A DNA stretch of 64,000 nt from Fremontodendron californicum. Taxonomy: Eukaryota; Streptophyta; Magnoliopsida; Malvales; Malvaceae. This document shows positions 37,253 through 47,800 of this stretch, one piece after another. The stretch's first letter is position 1. The number at the start of each line of letters is the position of its first letter. The stretch covers positions 317,501 to 381,500 of the forward strand of contig JAULJL010000029.1 in the NCBI GenBank assembly GCA_030761205.1, in the 5' to 3' direction. The position numbers and the translations under genes are program-made. The notes beneath the pieces are model-generated. The model was not told where the DNA came from, did no database searches, and saw only the letters and a program-made list of their open reading frames with translations.

Positions 37253-38761
37253 TTGAGAAAAGTGAGGCACTCTCAAGTCAGAATGGAAGATTTTTCAAGT
37301 CCAGTTGGTAAGCTCGAGAAGCTCAATAACAGCAATTATAATACGTGGAGTATTCGCATGCAATATTACATGCTCGGGCAAGATTTATGGGATATTGTTA
37401 ACGGTGAAGCTTCAACACCACCAACTGATGCCGGAGAACTAAGAAAATGGAAGATCAAAGCCGGTAAGGCCATGTACGTGTTATCAGTCACCATTGAGGA
37501 TGGTCTATTACAACGCATCAAGGATGCAAAGACACCGAAGGAAGCCTGGGACACACTCACAATGCTGTTCGCGAGGAAAAATGATGCTAGGCTCCAACAA
37601 TTGGAGAATGAACTCCTGTCAATATCGCAGCAAAATATGTCGGTAAGCGAATATTTCTCTAAAGTTAAAACTCTTTGTGATGAAATTTCAAAATTAGATC
37701 CAGAAAATGCCATTACCGAAACGAGGATGAGAAGAATTGTCATCCATGGCCTGCGACCTGAATACAACGGGATTGTTACTGCAACCCGTGGATGGAGCAA
37801 AGAACCAACTTTAACTGAGTTGGAAAATATCCTTGCAAATCAAGAGGCTTTAGATAACCAAATGTCTAAAGTCATTATAAAAGATTATGAGAAAGCCCTC
37901 TTTAGCAATAGAAGAGGTAAAGTTGCTATGAGGCAAGGAATAGAAGACATTGAAGTTCAAAACAAACAAGAAGCTTGGCAACGGAGGAGCTTTCAGCGAG
38001 GAGGAGCTCAAATTGTTCTAGATAGAGACGATAGCGAAAATGTGAGGTCTCATTATCGAAATATTAAGTGTTTCAAGTGTGGCAAGCTTGGCCACTATGC
38101 TCGAGATTGTCGATATAGACAAGTGCAAGGCTATGCAACAGTGTTCTCACGACAGGAGAATAACTATGAAGAAGAATGGGATTTTGAGACAGCATTTACT
38201 ATTGAAGAATGCGAAGAACTCGTATCTGGTTGCACCACCGAGTTAGAAGAAAATGTTCATGAAGACAAAGAAGAAATTGATTTTGAGAATATTCAACCAA
38301 GACAAGAGACAATTGAAGAGCCTTCAAAAGAAGAGAACGAGTCTCTGTTTCAATCACAAGAAAAGATTTTTGAAGATGAAAGGTTATTTCACGAAGAGGC
38401 GAAGAAGCTTGAAGATGATGTCAACATTGAGAAAGATGACAACGAGGTCATCGACACTGTTAAGACTTACAAAGGCGTGAAAGATATGAAGATCGATTGT
38501 GAAGTCAACAAATTAATGGTAGTTGACAAAGTCGAGTATGCCAAAGTCAGAGACAGGCTAGCAGAGAGAATCAAGAAGAACGAAGATAGAAATAGTGTTG
38601 AAGCAAAGACGGAAGTGAACAAAATCAAGAATCACAAGAGAAGAGAGCAATCAACGAAAGATGAAGCAGAACTAATGATGCTGATGAATTTTAAGAAGAG
38701 AAAGAAAAAGAGAAGATATTTGATGCAAGATTTGATAAGTCCAGAAGACAGTCTGGAATGA
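37253..38761 (+). CDS. Copia-type GAG polyprotein with CCHC zinc knuckle
   Basis: An open 502-codon frame. The canonical start is probably the second Met at 37283 (MEDFSSPVGKLEKL). The N-terminal half is a UBN2/retrotransposon gag domain of copia type (NNSNYNTWSIRMQYYMLGQD, KEAWDTLTMLFARKN, MSVSEYFSKVKTLCDEISK, HGLRPEYNGIVTATRGW). A CX2CX4HX4C knuckle, CFKCGKLGHYARDC, lies at about residues 273-286. The C-terminal third is unusual: first strongly acidic (Glu/Asp-rich, ~300-410), then lysine/arginine-rich to the stop. It would form the virus-like particle and bind RNA; with no pol it relies on a partner element. The frame is intact, consistent with the near-identical LTRs. Confidence 0.88.
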   Translation: MRKVRHSQVRMEDFSSPVGKLEKLNNSNYNTWSIRMQYYMLGQDLWDIVNGEASTPPTDAGELRKWKIKAGKAMYVLSVTIEDGLLQRIKDAKTPKEAWDTLTMLFARKNDARLQQLENELLSISQQNMSVSEYFSKVKTLCDEISKLDPENAITETRMRRIVIHGLRPEYNGIVTATRGWSKEPTLTELENILANQEALDNQMSKVIIKDYEKALFSNRRGKVAMRQGIEDIEVQNKQEAWQRRSFQRGGAQIVLDRDDSENVRSHYRNIKCFKCGKLGHYARDCRYRQVQGYATVFSRQENNYEEEWDFETAFTIEECEELVSGCTTELEENVHEDKEEIDFENIQPRQETIEEPSKEENESLFQSQEKIFEDERLFHEEAKKLEDDVNIEKDDNEVIDTVKTYKGVKDMKIDCEVNKLMVVDKVEYAKVRDRLAERIKKNEDRNSVEAKTEVNKIKNHKRREQSTKDEAELMMLMNFKKRKKKRRYLMQDLISPEDSLE

Positions 38762-38789
38762 CAACCAAACCGACATCAAGAGAGTAGTT

Positions 38790-38801
38790 GTTGAGGGGGA
38801 G
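38790..38801 (+). other. Polypurine tract of the GAG-only element
   Basis: GTTGAGGGGGAG directly precedes the 3' LTR start TGTTAAAG at 38802. Confidence 0.75.
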
Positions 38802-39251
38802 TGTTAAAGTCAACAACTCCTCTAGAATTCTCTCATCTAGAATTCTCTCCAAACTTTATTATTTCTCTAGGTTTTTCTAAAATTTTCTTAGTCTTCTTTC
38901 TAGAGTTCTCTCTAGATTTTTTATTGTTCTTTCTCTAGAATATTAAACCAACACACTAGAACATTCTAGGTTGGTTTAGTAACCAACATAGAAAGCTATA
39001 AATAGGGTGGGATGTAAGTTGTTAGATGAAGAGATGTGAGTAGAGAGAAAAAGGAAGAAAAAGATATGAGTGAAAGAGTGAAGTTGTGAGTGCATATTAA
39101 AAGAGTGTGTCTAGTGTATATTTGATCTTTTCTCATATTAATAAAAGAGTTGTTTTTCGGAAGTTACTGTAGCATCCCGAGATAAAGTTACTGTAGCAAA
39201 TCGGTACTGTAGCACAAAACTACAATCGGTATCGAAGGTCAAAAATCAACA
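38802..39251 (+). repeat. 3' LTR of the GAG-only element
   Basis: 450 bp, nearly identical to 36279-36728 (differences seen: GGTCTTTT/GATCTTTT, TACTATAGC/TACTGTAGC, GAATGTC/GAAGGTC). It is followed by TTTTT. Confidence 0.9.
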
Positions 39252-39517
39252 TTTTTATATATATGTTAGATAGATTAAATATGAATTTTTACTTTTTCTC
39301 ATCACTTAATATAGAGAGATTATTTTATAAACCTTTTCCACCACCTAAGCTATAGATCCAACCAGTTAAATTAATCTAAATTAAATTTTTTTTTTTTTTT
39401 CATATTTACAAATAGACGTAAATCTTCAAATCACCTAATTTATTTTCTTGTCAAGTAGATAAATCCCTAAAATTCGATTCCTCTTCATCCCAACTTTCAC
39501 TGCAACTAAAGTAAATC

Positions 39518-40207
39518 ATGGGCATAATAAAAAGTAGCTTTTCGTTCATCGTAGGCACAGTTTACGAGATTTATGTTGCCCAAAATTACAACGTTCCCAA
39601 CATCAAGAAGCTATCTGACACTGCCTTTTTTATAAAGGTGAGCCTTAATTCAGTTATTTTATTAATTAAATTTTATTAATTCAGTTCGATTTATTCGATT
39701 TTGAAATTAGTCGGTTATGAAAATCGATTTAATCAGTTAGTTCGATCGGTTATCGATTTTTAAAATTAATAACCGAATAAATCAAATAGATCGAATTAAT
39801 CGACGCTTTTAATTTTTTTTAATTTTATATTAAATATAATATAAATAAAATATATTTATATAATAATTTAAAATTATATAATATAATATATTATTTATAT
39901 TATATAATATATAATAAATAAATTATTTTTTAAATAGTTAAAACCGATTAAACCGACCGAACCGATCGACTTAAGTCGATTTCGAATTTAAAATTTTTTT
40001 CGGTCGATTCGATTGATTTTATAAATTTAATTGATTTTCAAAATTTTAAAACCAGATCCAATGCTAATCCTAAATTCTTCATGGCCAAGCTTGTCGAAGA
40101 GAAGCACCGCAAGCCCAAGAACAAGGACGACGATAAGCTCCTATATACGATGCATTTTTCTGGAACCAATAGAGTCAACAGTTTCAATTTTATTTTCTCT
40201 TCATAAT
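39518..40207 (+). pseudogene. Small putative membrane-protein gene, interrupted
   Basis: Exon 1 (39518-39637) encodes 40 residues from MGIIKSSFSFIVGTVYEIYV through AQNYNVPNIKKLSDTAFFIK, ending at a good GTGAGC donor. A second block (from the codons of FFMAKLVEEKHRKPKNKDDD, ~40077-40136) looks like the second exon and runs open to TAA near 40205. No clean acceptor with an open frame is seen before it. The 400 bp between is a GTTCGATCGGTTAT/AACCGATTAAACCGACCGAA fold-back-like repeat. The N-terminal stretch could be a membrane or signal-anchor segment, the C-terminal part is charged. I recall short plant proteins of this type but cannot name one. It may be a broken gene or a gene with a repeat-filled intron. 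Confidence 0.45.
39650..40040. repeat. Fold-back-like TCGGTTNGGTT repeat
   Basis: The left part has TTCAGTTCGATTTATTCGATTT and AGTCGGTTATG; the right part has complementary AAACCGATTAAACCGACCGA and TTCGGTCGATTCGATTG. An AT-rich core lies between. Probably a non-autonomous insertion in the small gene. Confidence 0.45.
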
Positions 40208-40209
40208 TA

Positions 40210-41235
40210 TGGGGAAAAAAAAATCATTTTTGTTGGATCAAATTCTATATTGGGATTTTTTACAAGAATGAGAAGGACTGACCTAACGTTTTCAATTTTG
40301 TTTTGTTTTGCCGTTAATAAACTGATGACTTGGAGACTTATGTCTATTTATAAATATAACATGAAAAAAATCTGATTTAGATTAATTTAATTGATTGAAC
40401 CTATAATTTAGGTGGTGAGAAAGATCTATATATCAACAAAATCATCTAATTTTCTTTGAAATTATACACAAACCATTAAAGGAGGGAAGTTGGATTTCAG
40501 TTTCCATTATTATCTTTATATGATTATCGAAAAAAATTTATTAACGAGTGTTTTAAAGATATTTTTTAAAGTTTTTATATATAATAATAACTTCATTTAA
40601 TGTATTAAAAATAATAAATAAAGTTATTAATATTTGCATTTAATACAATACAATACTATTATTATAAATAATATATTAATTAATCTTTCGTTAACAAAAT
40701 TCTTATCAAAATGGCAGATGCATTAACAAACGCAGGTGTGAATAGAAACAAAAATTTCATAGCATTGGCGGTAAATTTGACAATTCATGTATCTGTATCA
40801 TGTTCATGTATTTTGTCGTCATAAGCGTACGTAAGTTATTTTATATTTATATAAATTTTGATATATTAATAATTCGTATTATATAGATTTTGAAACATTA
40901 TTGTATTAGTATCGTGTTCGTGTTATTTTTTTGTATCATGTTGTATTTTAATTATTTTTTTGTATTATATTCGTGTTATATAATCGTGTCGTGTCTAATA
41001 TTATCATATCTAATTCACGGTGATTTCCTTTATAATTGTTCAATATTTTGTTTGTGGCGGGGAAGGTGTGTGGTATATTTATTAGATCAGACTGTACTAG
41101 ATTTGGCAAATGGTTGTAAAATCTCCAGCTCGCAGCCTTATCTTGGCGAGGGGTTCTACCATGAGCTCCATAAAATGGGCTTTTGTTAGGCTCCCAAATT
41201 AGAAAACCTGAATAGCAGGTTATCAGGTTATCAAT
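40210..41235. other. Intergenic, with minus-strand copy of the CACGACACGAA dispersed repeat
   Basis: 40770-41020 is the reverse complement of the repeat found at 33680-34110 and 63800-64000 (GTATCGTGTTCGTGTTATTT, CGTGTCGTGTC). The rest shows no gene. Confidence 0.5.
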
Positions 41236-42805
41236 TTTTACATATAAACATGATCAAACTTACATATAAACATGACAAATTATATATAAACATAACAAAT
41301 TACATATAAATATGACAAACATGACAAATTACATATTAACATGATAAATTACATATAAATTTGACAAATTACGTACGAGAAATTATATATAAACATGACA
41401 AATTACATAAACATGAGAAATTATATATACACATGACAAATTACATATAAACATGATAAATGACAAATTACATATAAACATGACACATTACATATAAACA
41501 TAACAAATTACATATAAACATGACAAATTACATATAAACATGAGAAACATGAGAAATTACATATAAACATGACAAACATGAGAAATTACATATAAACATG
41601 ATAAATTACATATAAACTTGACGAATTACATATAAATATGACAAATTATATATAAACATGATCAATTGACAAATTATATATAAAGATGACAAATTACATA
41701 TAAATATAACAAATTACATATAAACATGACAAACATGACAAATTACATGTAAACATTACAAATTACGTATAAACTTGCGAATTACATATAAACATGACAC
41801 ATTACATATAAACATGACCAAATGATAAATGACATATAAACATGACAAATTACATATAAAGATGACAAATTACATATAAACATGACTAAATGACAATTCC
41901 ATTTAAACATAACAAATTACATATAAAGATGAGAAATTATATATAAACATGATAAATTATATATAAACATGACAAATATGAGAAATTACATATAAACACG
42001 ACAAATTACATATAAACTTGACAAATTACATATAAACATCAGAAATTACATATAAAAATAATCAAATGACAAATTACATACAAAGATGACAGATTACGTA
42101 TAAACATGACCAATTGATAAATTACATATAAAAATGACAAATTACATATAAACATGACCAAATGATAAATTACACATAAACATGACAAATTATATATAAA
42201 CATGATCAATTGTCATGTTTATATGTAACTTGTCATCTTTATATGTAATTTGTCATGTTTATATGTAATATATCATGTTTTTATGTAATTTTTCATTTGG
42301 TAATGTTTATATGTAATTTCTCATGTTTATATGTAATTCATTAAGTTTATGTGTAATTTATCATATTTATATGTAATTTCTCATGTTTCTCATGTTTATA
42401 TGTAATTTCTCATGTTTATATGTAATTTGTCAATTTCTCATGTTTATATGTAATTTGTCATTTGGTCATGTTTATATGTAATTTGTCATTTGGTCATGTT
42501 TATATGTAATTTATCATGTTTATATGTAATTCATCAAATTTATATGTAATTTGTTATTTGTCATGTTCATATGTAATTTATCGTGTTTATACGTAATTTA
42601 TCATGTTTATATGTAATTTTTCATGTTTTAATTTGTCATTTGTCATGTTTACATGTAATTTGTTATGTTTATATGTAATTTGTCATTTGTCATGTTTATA
42701 TGTAATTGGTGATGTTTATATGTAATTTGTCATCTCATCTTTATATGTCATCTTTATATAAACTAAACATGACAAATTACATATAAATATGATAAATTAT
42801 ATATT
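41236..42805. repeat. 20-bp minisatellite with orientation switch (giant inverted repeat)
   Basis: From ~41236 to ~42205 the unit ACATATAAACATGACAAATT is repeated about fifty times with variants. At ~42208-42220 (CATGATCAATTGTCATG) it flips to the reverse complement (CATGTTTATATGTAATTTGT) until ~42750, then a short piece in the first orientation ends the array near 42805. Transcripts or single strands could form a long hairpin. It is not a CRISPR: there are no unique spacers. Confidence 0.85.
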
Positions 42806-44820
42806 ACATAGTGGTAATATTTGTAGCAATTTTATTTTTATCACTTAACATTAGTATAATACATGCATAAATTATTTATTCTAAGCAGGTAATGTTTATT
42901 ATTTAACAACAATATGCAGGTAATGTTTCATTTTGTTTCTTCTAAGCGTTAATTGGTTTCGGTATTGTGTAACATATATTAATTGTTGAGCATATGACTA
43001 ACGTTATAATTTATATTGTTAGGACAACTCATTTTGATTTAGCAATTATGAAGAAAGATTTAATGAAGCTAAACAATCAGACTTCTTCAGCTGGTTTAAT
43101 CACCAAGTTGATAGGTGAATTTGTCATCTTTCTTTTCATTTCAAAACATCTATATGATCCTTTCTTAATATGTACTGAAATACGATTAACTATCTACATA
43201 TGAGAGACAAAGAATTCAAATCTGGGTCTTGGATCCTGTCCACATTATCTGAGAACCGAAATACATAAGGAAACATGCAAAGATCCTGCCCATATTATCT
43301 GAGAATCAAACTTGCATTCCACTTTTGCCAATTCATGAGCTAAACTATTGCATTCTTTACACTAATAATTGAAGAGAACCTTATTATTTTTATTTTATTT
43401 ATACATCGATAATGTTAAAGATTAAATAATATTAATTTATATATTTACATATATTTAAATAAATAAATCTAATTCGTGCATCGCATAGGTAGCAAACTAC
43501 TATATTATATAAATTACGGTGATAATTTTGTCCTTTAACCCTTTTTAAAAAACAATCCAAATTTTTTATAATTTTAAAAATTAATTACATAAATAAAATA
43601 GTCTTCTGATTGAACCTTGATTTAATGAAAATATGTTAAAATTACTCAAATTGCTTGATATATTATGCTTTGAACTATTTATCTCATTTAATTAATTAAA
43701 CACATATCATACAATAATTTTAACATATAATATCTAATGATACTTTTATAGTCATATGAAAATGTCTCTTTTATATAATATCCAAATAACTAAATACAAT
43801 CTAATTTATTGTTTCACAATTTTTTTTTATTTTAAACATGAAATTAATGTTTCCAAAAGTTAACATCCGAATATTTTAAATTTAAACTGAACTTACTCAA
43901 GAACATTGTTATTTTTCCCATTCAATTTGAAGCTGCAATCCAAGATCAAATAGGAAAACTTGAAAGATTTTGAGAAAAAATACAACAGAATCAATGGCAA
44001 TGAAAATTGGAAAGAAATATAATATTTATTTCGACATTTATTTTACCAAAATTACATAATGTCTGATAGAACAACACTAATTTTTATGAAAATTGAATAA
44101 AAGATAATAATATTACAAATGAGATATATTGGAGGGCCAAATCTAATTTAGCATAGGACTCAAGATGTGATGCAACATCACCCAATAGTCAGGGAGAGGA
44201 ATCACTGATAAAAAGTTTCAAAATTCCCAGTGAAGTTTTAGAGCATGCAAAATCTGATCCATTCTCCCGATCTGTATCCTCAAGAATACTCAGAGAAGAG
44301 AAAGGCACTCCAAGGCTTCAAGCTTAAATGAGAAGTTGGGAGGAAAATTAATTATATTTCTCATCACATGATTAGAACTCACCAGAAAAAAAATCATCAA
44401 ACTGAATAACAGTTACAAAATATTCATTTTCAATAATAACCAGTTAATACATATTATTTAGATAATTGACTATCTCTCTCAAACACAAAAAACAACAATT
44501 ATGAACAATAAAGCAACAAAAATACACACACAAAAAAGAACTGTAAGGATAAATTTTAGGACCAATGAAGTTCTATCTTTTTTTTTTCTTTTCATTATAC
44601 TTTTTTCATCCTTGCATTGCAAGTATTAATGCAAAACAACTCTGTAATGAAGTGTTTATAATGTACAATACTCAACTATTAACAGAATACCAAACACAAA
44701 CATATCTAGCAAGATAGTAGATGCTTCACCTAAACCGAGAAAAGATCCATATTTTGGTATTATTTTTACAACCCTATGAACACTAGGAGAGACATAATTA
44801 GTATTTGTTCATATATACTT
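42806..44820. other. AT-rich intergenic sequence, partly possible 3' UTR of the minus-strand gene
   Basis: No supported gene. A ~30-bp motif around ATTATCTGAGAA occurs twice near 43240 and 43300. GCAGGTAATGTTT is repeated near 42885 and 42916. 44150-44340 is less AT-rich and may be 3' UTR of the gene to the right. Confidence 0.4.
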
Positions 44821-47800
44821 GGTTCATTCTATATTAATCCTAACAATCTTCTTGGTTATACCCCCAGAACTAGTTCTTGCTTTAGTGTCTGCACCTTGAA
44901 TTCCAGTGTTTCGGGCCTGCTCTCTAGATGGAAGTCTCCAACTATCCTGCACTGCCTTCCCCATCTGTTCATGAGTTCTAGATCTTGTATTCACATTGGA
45001 TACAAAGGTTGAGATGGACAATGAAAAGTTGAAAATTAAAAGGCATCTATTATTTCCAGAATGATAAATTGAATAAAAAAAAATGAAAGAATTAGTGTCA
45101 AATGGCATGATAATGAAGGTTGAACCTCAATATTTAGGTAATCCCATGAAAATGAAACCTCTTAAGATCATTAATTATACATATAAAAGGTAAATGTTTT
45201 AGTAATATTAGAATAAATTATATGATACGCTAAAAAAAAGAACAAATAAGAAAATCTCTACAAATAGCCAACCATAAAAGTTAAAAGAAATGTTTACCAG
45301 CATTTGGATGCATGCTAAATCCATCACTCCGACTAGTCGAATAACCCTGACTATTACCTTTCCAAGCCTCTTCAAATTCCGCAAACTCATCTAATAAAGA
45401 AGCATTGCAATATGAAAATATCAGTTTCATTCAAGCTTAAAAGAAATAGGAATTTTTGGATGAAATTATGAAAAAATACAAATAATCATCAAAGAAAAAG
45501 CATTAGGAATTGGTTAAAAGAACCAAATTATTGAAAAGATTTTTTAAAAAATAAAAAAGAAATCAAAATCTTGTATCGATCAATACAGGGGTGGTATCGA
45601 CCAATACAAAAACTGAAAGGTATAATGTTGTACTGTGCCGATTTTTTTCAAAACAGGCACGTACCGGTCGGTATCAATAACCCTGGGTCTTATGCCTTCT
45701 CTATCCAATCCATTATTAACAAATCTATCTATGCATATCAGAATTGGAAAAAGCAAAGAATGAAAAAAAATAAAAATAGCAACCTATGCATAATCCAAAC
45801 AACAATAAGTGTGAGTGTGCAATTTAATCTTCTACTCTCCCTCTTTCCTATGATCACGGGTGGCTAATTTTTCTTCCTCAAATAGCCGTAGGATCTGCCG
45901 AAGTTGCTTTGAATGTAGTTTCAACTCCTTTGCAAAATCTTCTTCCCTAACCCATTGTCTCATAGAAATTAAAGAAAAAAAAAATTGTGAATTACAATAA
46001 CAGAACAAAGTGACTATCAAATTGTAAGCCTAAAGGGCAGCTCAAACAAGCAGGCATAACTATTGCATGCAACAGGAAATTATTCTTGGCTCACATGTCC
46101 TAAAAAGCTAAACCCTACATCCAAAAAAACTTGGCTCACATTTCTAGGCAATGGTGGCCTTATTACATGCCCCTAAAATTGGATGTTGGGGAGGTTTGGG
46201 TATCTCCCCTCCCTTTGAATTTTGGACCCATGGCCCTTTTTTCAGTTTTCCTTTTCTTCTTGGCCAAAGAACCTTGGCTCTGTTCCTCTGTCAAAGACTC
46301 AAAGATGCCATTAGACATTAGCTACATGGCTCATAAATCATACTAGTCCCTTGGTCCCATAGTCTTAGATTAGTTTTTGGACATTTTATGGAGTAATAAT
46401 AGTATATCATACTCTGGAACTCAAAGAAATATACTAAGTACCATTCATTTTTATCTTTCTTAAGATTTTATTAAAACATTGAGCAATTTTTTTTTTGTTT
46501 TGTTTTGTATATTAAAACTCCCCTCCACCCAACCAACAAGTGAGAAATGATTTGCTTCAAGGAATACAGCAAGATAAATTACTACTCTATTTATTTTCAA
46601 TTATCATGATAATTGAACAATAATAAACTGCAATTGTGACAGCTTGTGATACATAATGTTCTCTGCTGACAACTTACAGATAAGAGTATTTCCATGTTCT
46701 TGGATGAAGCTAACTATCTTTCAACATATCTTGCTTTTTAGATAAATTTAATGTAAATTGATCTGAACCTGTAGGTGACTATACAAATGGTTGAACATAA
46801 AGTTTAATGTAGAGATACAGGCATGAAAATCTGCAACATGCATTTTCATCTTAATGGAAATGCTGGCAGATTCTTTTGTGTAAACAAGATCACAACGTTT
46901 AATTAATTCTTGTTCAAAGTGAGGAATGAAGTTTTGGAGAGGAAATGTAGGTAAGTATGCTTACTAGCGAGGACATGGAATTCAACGCCACCTTTAACAC
47001 TTCTTGTGAACAACCAAGTTTAACCATCCTCTTCACCTGAGACATGCCAAAGTCCAGGTTAACCTCATGGTTAGACTCAATTAAAAGTTACAAAAGGTTT
47101 TTAATATAACAAAATTTGATTATGTATTCTTACAAGGAACAAAACTAGATAGGTCCATGCTGCAAAAATCAGAACATTGCAGTCAACTCTTCTTGATATA
47201 AAAGATAGACAGAGATATAAGAAACTAAGCATTCTCATTAGACAAAAATGTAACGAATCTCATCGAGTTTAAAGAGCAGGATCAGTCAGGCTAAGGACCC
47301 ATTAACTAGCAATCCTATATTAAACATACTTACAAGGTTGAACCATTCGTACTTAAACTAAATAAGGTAGTAATCCAAAACAATGGGATTCTACTACACA
47401 ATCTTTTTTCTGCATTTAGCTGGGTCAAAAACTGTTTTCTTTGCAAAATTATTGACAGCCGCTGTACTTTCTCACTAACTTTGCGCATATTCCCATGTTT
47501 GATCTCACGAGCACTGAAAAAGAAAGATTGAATTCATGTTTGTTAGACACACACACAATGGCCAATGAGGCACATACTGAGAATTAACAGAATCTTACAA
47601 AAATAAAGTTTCAAAAGATGAAAAAGATAATAGATAAAGTGAAAAAAAAAAAAACCCTTGTCAAAGTAAGCCTGAAATTCCTTTATCTTTCTAATGTGAT
47701 CTTCATCCTGTCTATGCAGATCCGTTAACACCAAACTGGATTTTTTTTCCTCCATCAAAGTGGATCCTGCTTCTCAATAGAGATCATCCATCATATTATT

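Larger units (their letters stand above)
36279..39251 (+). mobile_element. Copia-type GAG-only LTR element (TR-GAG-like)
   Basis: A 2973-bp element with two 450-bp LTRs (TGTTAAAG...AATCAACA), an iMet-type PBS, one open GAG gene and a PPT. There is no protease, integrase or RT. By eye the LTRs differ at only about three positions, so insertion is recent. This fits the non-autonomous TR-GAG class, mobilised in trans by a copia partner; the class assignment is inference from structure. Confidence 0.85.

Noticed and set aside
41236..42805. CRISPR-like regular array
   Set aside because: Units are contiguous and lack unique spacers, and the orientation flips; this is a eukaryotic minisatellite.
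42994..43203. 69-codon plus-strand ORF after an acceptor-like TTGTTAG
   Set aside because: One frame looks faintly exon-like but contains a stop and matches nothing I know.
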